Source: Pseudoalteromonas sp. CO133X (GTDB lineage Bacteria > Pseudomonadota > Gammaproteobacteria > Enterobacterales > Alteromonadaceae). From it: DNA of 64,000 bases. The notes beneath the pieces were generated by a model. The model saw only the letters and a program-made list of their open reading frames with translations, was not told the DNA's origin and searched no databases. How positions within the stretch are numbered: position 1 is the stretch's first letter; each line of letters starts with the position of its first letter. Where the stretch lies: positions 1 through 64,000 of the forward strand of contig SGPE01000003.1 in NCBI GenBank assembly GCA_004208945.1, given 5' to 3'. Made by a program: the position numbers and the translations under genes. Below are positions 55,892 to 64,000 of the stretch, in pieces.

Positions 55892-56197
55892 ATGTCAAAC
55901 GCAATACATCGCATATTAAGTAATGCCATTGTATTCGCACTTTTAATCAGTGTGAGTTTGATTTCTTACGCCAGCGACATAGAAAACCATTCTGATAGTG
56001 TTACACCCACCTCACATTTTATTGCGTGTGATAATGCAGACCTTGCTAACCTTGATACTGATTTAGATAAACATACTCCAGCACTCAACTTTCGCGCAGC
56101 CCAACCACTGCCTGATGTGCGCTTAGGTGTACGTGTTTTTACTCAGACTAAGGCCTCTGTATACAGTGCGCACCAGCGAGGGCCACCTGTATTTTAA
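55892..56197 (+). CDS. Small secreted hypothetical protein
   Basis: A 101-residue protein with a clear signal peptide (1-27, ending SYA before SDIEN) and AAGG upstream. The mature part is acidic then ends in RVFTQTKASVYSAHQRGPPVF. No family is recognised. A palindromic stem (55849-55856 with 55863-55870) lies just upstream. It and the next gene interrupt the greB-tex neighbourhood. Confidence 0.65.
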   Translation: MSNAIHRILSNAIVFALLISVSLISYASDIENHSDSVTPTSHFIACDNADLANLDTDLDKHTPALNFRAAQPLPDVRLGVRVFTQTKASVYSAHQRGPPVF

Positions 56198-56249
56198 TTT
56201 AACTACGTTTTTAAAAATCGATGCTTAATTAAAATTTATGGTGACAAAT

Positions 56250-56831
56250 ATGAATAATTTCAAAGAATTACGCCTTCAAGACGTATCTAATGGTGCATTA
56301 TCTAACGCTGTTAATGAAGTAGAACCAACACTTGATCTAACATCTCCAGCATTAAAAGTACTAAATAGCTTTACACAAAAAGATCCACTACGTGCTCACG
56401 CAAGCACCACTATTGTTGATGCGCTAAAACAAACAAGTAACCGCTGCTCTGACTTCATCTTAGTCGTTGATGACACAGACAAGTTAGTTGGGATCACATC
56501 GAGTGCTGACCTACAAAGCTCTAAAATAATGATTCTTGCACAACGTTTGAACTTACATCGCGATGAAGTGACTTTGCATGATGTAATGACACCGCTAAAT
56601 AATCTAGCAGGTGTAAGCTTACAGAGCATCAGCTATGCATGTATTGGGGATGCACTACAAACCATGGAACACCAAGGTATGATGTTTCTTTTAGTAACAA
56701 GTGCTGAACATGAAATTTGTGGGTTAATTTCTGCACGTGAAATTGCTAAAAAGCTACATATTCCTGTCAATATTAACCCTATTGCAAACAGCTTCAGTGA
56801 AGTGATGCAGCATATCGATCACCCTCACTAA
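56250..56831 (+). CDS. CBS-domain protein
   Basis: A 193-residue soluble protein with a CBS pair. The first repeat covers roughly ASTTIVDALKQTSNRCSDFILVVDDTDKLVGITSSADL and the second VSLQSISYACIGDALQTMEHQGMMFLLVTSAEHEICGLISAREIA. Such pairs bind adenine nucleotides to regulate partners. No effector domain is fused. The start at 56250 is uncertain; an in-frame ATG lies at 56238. A strong hairpin follows. Confidence 0.82.
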   Translation: MNNFKELRLQDVSNGALSNAVNEVEPTLDLTSPALKVLNSFTQKDPLRAHASTTIVDALKQTSNRCSDFILVVDDTDKLVGITSSADLQSSKIMILAQRLNLHRDEVTLHDVMTPLNNLAGVSLQSISYACIGDALQTMEHQGMMFLLVTSAEHEICGLISAREIAKKLHIPVNINPIANSFSEVMQHIDHPH

Positions 56832-56863
56832 GCCATAAATATTGCGTTGTGTAGAACAATTTT

Positions 56864-56898
56864 AGAAGGCCTTAAAAGCAGTGCTTTTAAGGCCTTCT
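56864..56898 (+). terminator. Long-stem terminator after CBS gene
   Basis: A 16-bp perfect inverted repeat (56864-56879 with 56883-56898, loop AGT) begins 33 bp after the CBS stop and is followed by TATTGTG. It separates the CBS gene from tex. Confidence 0.85.
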
Positions 56899-56965
56899 TA
56901 TTGTGATATTATTCAGGCAATTAATCTTCAGTTTACTGATTTTCTATTTTTAAAAAGGTTTATGC

Positions 56966-59281
56966 ATGAGCAATATCTCTGCACGCTTAGCGACCGAGCT
57001 AAATGCCCAGCAACCACAAGTTGTTGCTGCAATCAAATTACTTGATGAAGGTGCCACAGTCCCTTTTATCGCACGTTACCGGAAAGAAGTTACAGGCGGC
57101 CTAGACGACACGCAATTACGACTACTTGAACAGCGCCTTTCGTACTTACGCGAGCTTGAAGAGCGCCGCAGCTTTATTCTTGCCACAATTGAAGAGCAAG
57201 GTAAGCTAACCGCCGAGCTAAGTAGTGATATTAATAACGCTGACAGTAAAACAGAGCTTGAAGATTTATACCTACCATTCAAACCTAAACGCCGCACGAA
57301 AGGACAAATTGCCATTGAAGCGGGTATTGAACCACTTGCCGATGCGCTATTTAATGACCCCAGCCTCGAACCAGAGCAGCAAGCTGCTGACTATATTAAT
57401 GCTGACGCAGGCTTTGCTGATACAAAAGCGGTGCTTGACGGTGCTAAATTTATTTTGATGGAACGCTTTTCTGAAGACGCCAAACTGCTTGCTAAATTCC
57501 GTAGTCATATTGCACAACACGGCCAAATTGAAAGTACAGTAATCGCTGGTCAAGAAAATGAAGGGGCTAAATACCGTGATTACTTTGAGCACCAAGAGCC
57601 GCTTAAAAAAATCCCTTCACACCGTGCTCTCGCCATGCTTCGCGCTCGCAATGAAGGCATTCTACAATTAAGTATCAACCCAGAACCGAGTGCTGAAAAC
57701 CCAGCACAGGTGTGTGCACAAATGATTGCTGACTACTATCGGTTAGATGTGAACAATAGCGCTGCAAGCAGCTGGTTAATGAGTGTTGTACAGTGGGCTT
57801 GGAAGATTAAATTAAGTCTACACTTAGAAAATGAATTTTTAGGTGCAATGCGCGAAAAAGCGGAAACCGGCGCGATTGACGTATTTGCAAAAAATCTAAA
57901 AGACTTATTAATGGCTGCGCCTGCAGGGCCACGTACAACCTTAGGACTTGATCCTGGTTTACGTACGGGTTGTAAAATCGCTGTTGTAGACAGCACTGGT
58001 AAGCTTTTAACAACGCAAACAATTTTCCCACATGCGCCGCAAAACCATTGGGAAAAATCACTTCGCACACTTGAGCAGCTTTGTCGCCAATATAAAGTTG
58101 AGTTAATCGCGATTGGTAATGGCACTGCATCACGTGAGTCTGATAAGTTAGTTGCTGAATTGATTAAAACCAACAGTGAACTTAAATTAAATAAAATAAT
58201 GGTCAGTGAAGCAGGTGCATCTGTTTATTCAGCGTCTGAATTTGCCGCCAACGAATTCCCTAACCTTGATGTATCATTGCGCGGTGCAGTGTCAATTGCA
58301 CGTCGTTTGCAAGATCCGCTTGCCGAGCTTGTAAAAATCGAACCTAAATCAATTGGTGTAGGTCAATATCAACACGATGTTTCACAAAGCCAACTAGGTC
58401 AAACCCTGACCTCGGTTGTCGAAGACTGTGTAAACTCAGTCGGTGTTGATTTAAATATGGCCTCAGTGCCGTTACTGACTCGTGTATCTGGCTTAAACAA
58501 AACACTAGCGCAAAACATTGTTAGCTATCGTGATGCCAATGGCTCATTTAGCAAACGCTCTGAGCTTAAAAAAGTTGAGCGCCTAGGACCAAAAGCCTTT
58601 GAACAAGCAGCTGGTTTCTTGCGTATTAGCACAGGTTCAGATCCTCTTGATAACTCATCAGTTCACCCTGAAGCCTACCCTGTTGTTAAGCGTATATGTG
58701 AAAAGAACAGCTTAGATGTAAATAGCTTAATTGGTAACACTGATATTTTGAATAAATTGGTTGCCAACGACTACACAGATGAAAAATTTGGTTTACCAAC
58801 CGTTACCGACATTATTAAAGAGCTTGATAAACCAGGTCGAGACCCTCGCCCAGAGTTTAAAACTGCTGAATTTAAAGCCGGTGTTGAGACCATTAACGAT
58901 CTAAAACCAGGTATGATTCTAGAAGGTGTGGTTTCCAATGTTGCCAACTTTGGTGCCTTCGTTGATGTGGGTGTACACCAAGATGGTTTAGTTCATATTT
59001 CAGCGATAACCAACAAGTTCATTTCTGATCCACGCGAAGTGGTTAAAGCAGGTGATATTGTTAAAGTAAAAGTACTTGAGGTTGATGCAGCGCGTAAACG
59101 TATCAGTTTTACAATGCGTTTAGATGATGATGTAGATACAAGCAATAAAACCGCACCTGCAGGCAAATCAAAGCCTGCGGCTAAAGCGAAAAGTGCGCCT
59201 AAGCAAAAGCGTGACTTTGGTAATGCGGCAATGGGTAACGCATTTGCCGATGCATTTGCAAATGCTAAAGTAAAAAAATAG
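56966..59281 (+). CDS. tex: RNA-binding transcriptional accessory protein Tex
   Basis: Tex (YhgF), 771 residues. It has an N-terminal HTH bundle, a YqgF/RuvC-like domain ([20 protein letters not shown]), a helix-hairpin-helix pair ([19 protein letters not shown]) and a C-terminal S1 domain ([31 protein letters not shown]), then a lysine-rich tail. It binds RNA and contributes to transcription and RNA turnover. It lies near greB as in E. coli. Confidence 0.97.
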   Translation: MSNISARLATELNAQQPQVVAAIKLLDEGATVPFIARYRKEVTGGLDDTQLRLLEQRLSYLRELEERRSFILATIEEQGKLTAELSSDINNADSKTELEDLYLPFKPKRRTKGQIAIEAGIEPLADALFNDPSLEPEQQAADYINADAGFADTKAVLDGAKFILMERFSEDAKLLAKFRSHIAQHGQIESTVIAGQENEGAKYRDYFEHQEPLKKIPSHRALAMLRARNEGILQLSINPEPSAENPAQVCAQMIADYYRLDVNNSAASSWLMSVVQWAWKIKLSLHLENEFLGAMREKAETGAIDVFAKNLKDLLMAAPAGPRTTLGLDPGLRTGCKIAVVDSTGKLLTTQTIFPHAPQNHWEKSLRTLEQLCRQYKVELIAIGNGTASRESDKLVAELIKTNSELKLNKIMVSEAGASVYSASEFAANEFPNLDVSLRGAVSIARRLQDPLAELVKIEPKSIGVGQYQHDVSQSQLGQTLTSVVEDCVNSVGVDLNMASVPLLTRVSGLNKTLAQNIVSYRDANGSFSKRSELKKVERLGPKAFEQAAGFLRISTGSDPLDNSSVHPEAYPVVKRICEKNSLDVNSLIGNTDILNKLVANDYTDEKFGLPTVTDIIKELDKPGRDPRPEFKTAEFKAGVETINDLKPGMILEGVVSNVANFGAFVDVGVHQDGLVHISAITNKFISDPREVVKAGDIVKVKVLEVDAARKRISFTMRLDDDVDTSNKTAPAGKSKPAAKAKSAPKQKRDFGNAAMGNAFADAFANAKVKK

Positions 59282-59301
59282 TTTTAGCTTAAAAACAAAA
59301 A

Positions 59302-59322
59302 CGCGGTTCAAATTGAACCGCG
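59302..59322 (+). terminator. Terminator of tex
   Basis: An 8-bp stem (CGCGGTTC, loop AAATT, GAACCGCG) followed by CCTTTTAT lies 20 bp after the tex stop. It also lies just past the convergent sprA-like gene and may serve both. Confidence 0.85.
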
Positions 59323-59341
59323 CCTTTTATAAATCTGATAA

Positions 59342-60205
59342 TTATATAACCGCCGAAAAATTATTCTGTTCCCCAGGCGATGTAGCCATTTGATAAAAGT
59401 TGGCTATTCGTGTGGCTCGCTCATCAACTTCCACATCTCGTTTGGCTGTCTTGGTCTGAGAAGTGCTGACCGCTTCACTTTCATCTTCAGCACCTTCACG
59501 GTCAATTCTTAATGACGACGATTCATCACCACCCTGTGCTTTTTCGCGCGACTGCATAGCAAGTTCAGCCTGCGCTGCGGCAAGTTTCTGTGTCGCATCG
59601 GCTGCAATAGCACGGTCTGCACTGGATGGCTCTTGAGGTGCAAGCGCTGCCGCTCTTACCGTTTGCATTTTATCGATTGTTGCCTGAGGGTCACCACTTA
59701 CCTCAGCCACATCAATTTGTACTTCCCCGCCAACCGCGTAGTTTGTGCCGTCGGGGCCTCGTTGATACTCATAACTTGGCGAGCCTGCGTATTTACCCCC
59801 CACCGAAGCATGCGCCTGTTCATGTACACGCACTTCAGTGTCTCGCGCTTTCAGCTCTTTAATTTGTTCAAGCTCTAGCTGTTCTTGCTGTGCAACTTTT
59901 TGCTCTTGTTTTTGCTCTTCTTGTTGCTGCTGCTCTGATTTCTCGTCACTACCTTGTTCGCTTTGCTCTCGCTCTTGAATCGCTTTATCGTCTTCAAGAC
60001 GACCCTTAGCATCATAAGTGCTTACATCGCCACTTGGCTGTCTTGCTTTTTCGCCATCACTCAGTGCTTTATTTTCTGCGTTACTCGAACTAGTTGCCAC
60101 AGGAGGTGGGATGACTTCACGCAACTGGTTATCACGGCGTGCACTTTCGGTATGTACGTTCGCCGTGTTAATGTTGATTGCGGGAAAGGGAGTAACGATA
60201 TTCAT
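59342..60205 (-). CDS. SprA-related putative metalloprotease
   Basis: A 287-residue protein of the SprA-related/CatD-type group. The conserved core is EVRVHEQAHASVGGKYAG (HExxH-like, HEQAH), followed by YEYQRGPDGTNYAVGGEVQID. A long glutamine/glutamate-rich coiled coil (about 78-125) precedes it, and the C-terminus is charged and low-complexity. No signal peptide is seen. The protease activity is predicted from HExxH only. It lies 2 bp after the mini flagellar-like gene, so they form an operon. Confidence 0.8.
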   Translation of the reverse strand: MNIVTPFPAININTANVHTESARRDNQLREVIPPPVATSSSNAENKALSDGEKARQPSGDVSTYDAKGRLEDDKAIQEREQSEQGSDEKSEQQQQEEQKQEQKVAQQEQLELEQIKELKARDTEVRVHEQAHASVGGKYAGSPSYEYQRGPDGTNYAVGGEVQIDVAEVSGDPQATIDKMQTVRAAALAPQEPSSADRAIAADATQKLAAAQAELAMQSREKAQGGDESSSLRIDREGAEDESEAVSTSQTKTAKRDVEVDERATRIANFYQMATSPGEQNNFSAVI

Positions 60206-60207
60206 AG

Positions 60208-60516
60208 CTAAGCTTTTATATCAATTAGCGTGCCTAATACTTCATCGGCAGTTTGAATCGTATTAACGTTAGCCTTAGCATTGAACTCTTCAACTTTCAG
60301 GTTCACCAATGCTTCATCAATACGAGCAGGTTGAGACACAGGTGGCGTAACCGCTTCCTCTGGTCTTGCACCTTGTAATTGTCTTTGCTGAGCAAGTTGA
60401 GCGTCGTCTTGCTGGTCAATAGACGCGCGGCTAATTTGGGCACTTGCTTTTTCAATGCCTTGACTGGCGCGGTTGTAACCTTCTACGCCATTATTAAATA
60501 CAGAACTGATTGGCAT
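60208..60516 (-). CDS. Miniature flagellar rod/hook-like protein
   Basis: A protein of 102 residues from the ATG at 60516, with GGAGG upstream. The N-terminus (VFNNGVEGYNRASQGIEKAS) and the C-terminus (EALVNLK...ANVNTIQTADEVLGTLIDI) resemble the D0 helices of flagellar rod/hook proteins such as FlgE/FlgG (ANxxTIxTxDxxLxTL). The central domain is replaced by a short Q/P-rich linker. No other flagellar gene is nearby. It is coupled to the SprA-like gene. The assignment is by pattern and remains tentative. Confidence 0.65.
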   Translation of the reverse strand: MPISSVFNNGVEGYNRASQGIEKASAQISRASIDQQDDAQLAQQRQLQGARPEEAVTPPVSQPARIDEALVNLKVEEFNAKANVNTIQTADEVLGTLIDIKA

Positions 60517-60618
60517 CATATCCTCCAACAGTGAGATCTTCCCTACAAGTATCGCTCACAAAACAATCAAAATAAAGTAAAATCCCCCTATTTTTGGGCT
60601 CTGCAGAGCAATATTTAA

Positions 60619-61356
60619 TTAACACATTGATTTCAGAGCGCTTATAAATTCAGTTTTATGAGAAATAAAAGGAGCGTGAGATGCCTTATCGATCACCTCA
60701 TATTCAAAGTTAGGCTGCAAAGCCTGCATATCCTTAATTGCACGGTAAGGAACTAGCGCATCTAAACGCCCAAATATACCGCGAATAGGGAGCGTTATTT
60801 TGCTAAATAACTGACGTAAATCTTCTTGCTGTAGGATATCTAGGCCTGCACTGAGGGCTCGCTCTTGCGGTGCTGGATACTGTTTTAATAATCTTTTTAA
60901 CGCTTTAATATCGTCACGAGCTGATTCGCTGCCCATGGCTTGAATCGCTAGGAATCGCTCGATAGTTTTGTCTGTGTGAGTGACTAATTGCTCTTTAAAC
61001 GCATCAAGCACTTCAGGCTTAATACCCGCCCAATTATCAGCTTGAGCAAAAAAAGGGCTCGATGCCACTAAAATAACCTTGGATACTTTTTCTGGCCAGT
61101 GAGCTGCAATGTAAAGTGAAAATAATCCACCAAGCGACCACCCAACTAGTATTGAGTCGTTATGCAATTGTTCACTCAGCATCTTGGCTGCTTCATGCAA
61201 ATTATAGGTATTGGGTAATGACTGCGCTTCACCAAAGCCTGGTAAATCAAGGCAGCGAATAGTGCCCTCATATAAAAACTCAAGCTCTGGTAAAATCACT
61301 TGCCAGACCCCTTGATTCATTCCCCAGCCATGTAATAACACCATTTCATTTTGCAT
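60619..61356 (-). CDS. bioH: Pimeloyl-ACP methyl ester carboxylesterase BioH
   Basis: Alpha/beta hydrolase of 245 residues that releases pimeloyl-ACP for biotin synthesis. The N-terminal VLLHGWGMNQGVW, the nucleophile elbow VGWSLGGL (S74), FGRLDALVP (Asp) and SHAPFISH (His) match BioH. It is divergent from comF/gntX, the E. coli arrangement, which supports the call. Confidence 0.94.
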   Translation of the reverse strand: MQNEMVLLHGWGMNQGVWQVILPELEFLYEGTIRCLDLPGFGEAQSLPNTYNLHEAAKMLSEQLHNDSILVGWSLGGLFSLYIAAHWPEKVSKVILVASSPFFAQADNWAGIKPEVLDAFKEQLVTHTDKTIERFLAIQAMGSESARDDIKALKRLLKQYPAPQERALSAGLDILQQEDLRQLFSKITLPIRGIFGRLDALVPYRAIKDMQALQPNFEYEVIDKASHAPFISHKTEFISALKSMC

Positions 61357-61414
61357 ATTTTTAAACTCTCAAGCACACTGATGGCTCATGATAGCGTTTA
61401 AAGGATTGAATGCA

Positions 61415-62122
61415 ATGGCTCACTTAACGAAGATATTAAAACATAGCTTACATGCGCTGTTTCCTAACTTTTGTGTTACGTGTCAAACGCATATAAAAAG
61501 TAACTATGCACTTTGCGAGCATTGTTTAAACGACTTAAGGTTATTTGATCTAAGCAAACATGCTAATTTACTTCACCGCCCTGATATTTGTGATGCATTC
61601 CCCGATTGTCATTTTGATCACCTCATAGCCTGTGCATGGTATGAAGCCCCTATGAAACAGTGGCTTAAACAACTGAAGTTTAGTGACAAACAGTACTATA
61701 AAATAGCCCTACAACAGGTTATTTATTTGCAGTTACAGCACGCTAAAGCAGTCAATGAATCTTGGCCTGATGAGTTTATTATTATGCCGCTGCATAATAA
61801 ACGCTTTATAAAACGAGGGTATAATCAGGTAAGCCAAACTTGGCTACCGGTGTTAAAAGCAATGAACTTAGTTGTAACAGAGCCGCTTGTTAAACAAAAA
61901 GCAACGATTGCACAATCTTCTCTCAGTAAAGCTAAACGAATTAAAAATATGCGTAATGCATTTATGTGCCAAGCAAATTTGCAGGGTAAGTCGGTCGCCA
62001 TTATTGATGATGTAATGACCTCAGGGGCAACATTGAATGCAGCAACCGATGAGCTAAAAAAAGCAGGTGCCAAACACGTATGGGCAATGCTGACGTGTTT
62101 GACCCCTTTAGGAGAACCTTAA
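61415..62122 (+). CDS. ComF family phosphoribosyltransferase-like protein
   Basis: ComF/GntX-type protein, 235 residues from the ATG at 61415 (AAGGA upstream). The N-terminal zinc ribbon shows CVTC and CEHC, and the PRPP-binding loop is VAIIDDVMTSGAT near the C-terminus; LHNKRFIKRGYNQ is also typical. Homologues act in DNA uptake or in using DNA as nutrient, though many are of unknown role. It is divergent from bioH. Confidence 0.9.
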   Translation: MAHLTKILKHSLHALFPNFCVTCQTHIKSNYALCEHCLNDLRLFDLSKHANLLHRPDICDAFPDCHFDHLIACAWYEAPMKQWLKQLKFSDKQYYKIALQQVIYLQLQHAKAVNESWPDEFIIMPLHNKRFIKRGYNQVSQTWLPVLKAMNLVVTEPLVKQKATIAQSSLSKAKRIKNMRNAFMCQANLQGKSVAIIDDVMTSGATLNAATDELKKAGAKHVWAMLTCLTPLGEP

Positions 62123-62128
62123 AATAGG

Positions 62129-64000
62129 TTAATCGCCCGCTGCATGAAAGGCATTACCAAAGAATAAAGCATTACTCAATAATCGGCTAGTACCATACCA
62201 ATAACCACGAAACACAGGGTTATCCGTCATGCCAATAACACTGCCTTTTCCATATGAGTGGGCAATTAAGCCCGCAGCACCTGCAACTTGCTCTACATTC
62301 ACATCATCAGTAAAGCCCGCTAATAATGGCTTATCTGTGTATGTCAAAACATTTACAAACGGTGCATCTGACTTTTCAAGCAACCAAGTACTATTTTTAA
62401 ATACTGGCAGGGTATTACGGTTAAGTGAAAATGTTAGCGGGTGTGATAAATCAACAGACGTATTAAAAATTGCTCCGGCAATACGTTGACGGCCCGCTAA
62501 GTGATCTTTATCGGCATAAGTAAGTCCTTGCGTATTAAATGCGCTCGCTACATCACGACGAGATAAGTAACTGGCCTTTAATAATTGTTGGTCAGCGAGG
62601 AACTTGGCACCTCCTTTATGACCCCAAATAACACCACCTTTACGTACCCAAGCTTTGATCGCAACCTTGGTCGCATCATCAAGTGCATTGTAATTACCAT
62701 GAGCCAAAAGAATATGGCTGTAATTCTCAAGGTCAAGGCTGCTAAGACGAGGCATTTCAACAATAGTTGGCGCAGTGCCTACAAAACGGTCGAGGTAATA
62801 CCATACTTCACCCAACTCATATTGACTGGTTCCGGCACCACCCACGAGTAAAACTTTAGGCGCTTTTACAACTGCCATAGAGCGAGAGCCTAAATCAGCC
62901 CCTTTCACCGTTAAACCTGAGCTAATTGGCGTAATTTCAATACCGAACTCAGTCTGTGCTTGATTTAAGTAATCAAGCCAATTGCTGTCTGTTTGCAAAC
63001 CTGCGGGGAGCAAAATACTACCGGGTTCAAATGCAACCTCACCACTGGGCGTTTTAGCGGTAAGAGGGCTCAATGCAACACGCGCTTTAACACCTTGCTT
63101 TAGCAAAGTATTCAACATTTTTGGTGAAAGATAATCATCCCACTTGAATGCGTAAGCATAGCTTTGTGGCAATGTTGCGTAACTTGACTTAACTCCTTTT
63201 TGCCAAGGCATTTTTGCAACATCAAGCCCCCATTTACTACTTACTTTTGCAAACTCTAAATTAAATGCATGCGCGAGTGTCCAGCCAGACACATCATAGA
63301 ATGTGTTATCAACAAAGCGTTGTTGTTCACTAAAAACGGCTTTCACTAAGCGAAACTGTGGTTGTGCTAATGGTACGAAATAGCTGTTTTCAGAGAAGCT
63401 TTGACCATTCACTTTTAATGGCTCTTCAAGCATATACGCATTGATTTGGTGTTGCTTTAATAACGCTAAAAAGTACTGCATGCGGCTGTTATCTGCACCG
63501 CCTTTAACAACATACCCTTTAAAGTCTTCATCACCAGCAAGGTCAATCGCTTTGTTATAAAACTCAGCTTGGTAATCAAGCAAATCTTGGCGGTTTTCAA
63601 TTGCAGCCTGAAATGTAGATAAACTAGTTAGTAATTGATTTTTAATCGTAAACGGAAAGCTTAACGGGCCGTTGATTGTATCTTGTAAATGACCACGTGA
63701 GCTGGCTTGCTCGAATAAAATACCCACCCCACCATTCACGTCAGGGTAAGTTGAACCTTTTCCGTAGTAAAAATCATCAAAACTCTCTTCGGTGAAGTAC
63801 AAAGCATTATGCTCATCAAGCGTCTTCGCATGATAGTTAGCAATAGCTTTAGTCAAAGTCACATTTTCTTCTGGTGTAATCGGGTGCTTGCGCGTCGGAA
63901 TACCGGGTTGAAAAAAGAAAGTGCTGTTTGGTCCCATCTCGTGGAAGTCAGTAAGAATATTCGGCTTCCATTGATGGAACTGAGCTATACGTGCTCGTGA
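62129..64000 (-). CDS. M14 family zinc carboxypeptidase-like protein, 5' part cut by window
   Basis: The 3' part (about 624 codons) of a large M14-type peptidase. The open frame continues unbroken to the window edge, with NILTDFHEMGPNSTFFFQPG near the edge matching the C-terminal part of the M14 catalytic domain (a His in DFHEMG is the probable third zinc ligand). Downstream are domains that include a DJ-1/GATase-like part (KVLLVGGAGTSQYELGEVWYYLD) at about the centre. The active-site start lies outside the window. It converges on comF with a 6-bp gap. Confidence 0.85.
   Translation of the reverse strand, partial: SRARIAQFHQWKPNILTDFHEMGPNSTFFFQPGIPTRKHPITPEENVTLTKAIANYHAKTLDEHNALYFTEESFDDFYYGKGSTYPDVNGGVGILFEQASSRGHLQDTINGPLSFPFTIKNQLLTSLSTFQAAIENRQDLLDYQAEFYNKAIDLAGDEDFKGYVVKGGADNSRMQYFLALLKQHQINAYMLEEPLKVNGQSFSENSYFVPLAQPQFRLVKAVFSEQQRFVDNTFYDVSGWTLAHAFNLEFAKVSSKWGLDVAKMPWQKGVKSSYATLPQSYAYAFKWDDYLSPKMLNTLLKQGVKARVALSPLTAKTPSGEVAFEPGSILLPAGLQTDSNWLDYLNQAQTEFGIEITPISSGLTVKGADLGSRSMAVVKAPKVLLVGGAGTSQYELGEVWYYLDRFVGTAPTIVEMPRLSSLDLENYSHILLAHGNYNALDDATKVAIKAWVRKGGVIWGHKGGAKFLADQQLLKASYLSRRDVASAFNTQGLTYADKDHLAGRQRIAGAIFNTSVDLSHPLTFSLNRNTLPVFKNSTWLLEKSDAPFVNVLTYTDKPLLAGFTDDVNVEQVAGAAGLIAHSYGKGSVIGMTDNPVFRGYWYGTSRLLSNALFFGNAFHAAGD

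Noticed and set aside
57736..58173. A 145-codon minus-strand frame inside tex
   Set aside because: It is antisense to the conserved YqgF domain, with no ribosome site and no recognisable domain.
59626..60266. Several plus-strand frames opposite the SprA-like gene
   Set aside because: They overlap each other and mirror a repetitive Q/E-rich coding strand, so they are shadows.

Overview
This window looks like chromosomal DNA from a marine gammaproteobacterium of the Alteromonadales, most likely Pseudoalteromonas. The evidence is moderate to low GC, gamma-type ribosomal proteins, E. coli-like ompR-envZ/greB/tex and bioH/comF neighbourhoods, and many marine-type envelope genes (TorF porin, PhoD, GH97, cupredoxin, M14 peptidase). 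The genus is an inference; no database search was possible. I see no prophage, insertion sequence, tRNA gene or CRISPR array.

Positions 1-9.3 kb hold a leftward core translation block. The spc operon (rplN to secY and rpmJ) and the alpha operon (rpsM-rpsK-rpsD-rpoA-rplQ) run on the minus strand. They are followed by a terminator and then by the tandem promoters and boxA leader of an rRNA operon whose 16S gene lies beyond the left edge. The S10 operon is not next to rplN: an AsmA-family gene with its own terminator sits there. rpmJ (37 codons) lies between secY and rpsM.

Positions 9.3-23.8 kb are accessory envelope and metabolic genes. They include AsmA, an unrecognised cytoplasmic protein, a TorF-type porin, an aldo/keto reductase, the decayed 3' end of a MacB-like permease, two Bor-like lipoproteins, a PagL-type lipid A deacylase with its full catalytic triad, an EEP-family enzyme, DUF5329, and a nitroreductase carrying the three substrate-binding residues of iodotyrosine deiodinase. 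A BigR/SqrR-type persulfide-sensor repressor then lies between an RND efflux pump it leads and a divergent DUF2892-rhodanese pair.

Positions 23.8-41 kb hold PhoD, transporters (LysE, ABC half-transporter, ChrA), an OmpA-like lipoprotein, a solute-binding protein, a small two-gene cassette, a YbdG-type mechanosensitive channel with two paralogous acyltransferases, speA, and an unusual pair: a P-loop NTPase coupled to an ABC exporter whose ATPase motifs are almost all lost. Positions 41-45.4 kb form a PhoP/PhoQ-like two-component cassette with a small periplasmic protein, an SH3 lipoprotein and a porin; three 11-bp-phased hexamers precede it.

Positions 45.6-64 kb hold speE, a chemotaxis receptor, an outer-membrane barrel plus cupredoxin pair, an inverting-type GH97 glucosidase, a membrane protein behind a 22-codon leader ORF, envZ-ompR, greB, a small secreted protein, a CBS protein, tex, a SprA-like HExxH protein with a miniature flagellar rod/hook-like protein, bioH, comF and the 3' part of an M14 peptidase that runs off the right edge.

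The common theme outside the ribosomal block is envelope sensing and remodelling. The most promising candidates for new biology are the persulfide-sensor/RND unit, the P-loop/dead-ABC pair, the deiodinase-like enzyme, and the PhoPQ-like cassette with its porin leader hairpin.
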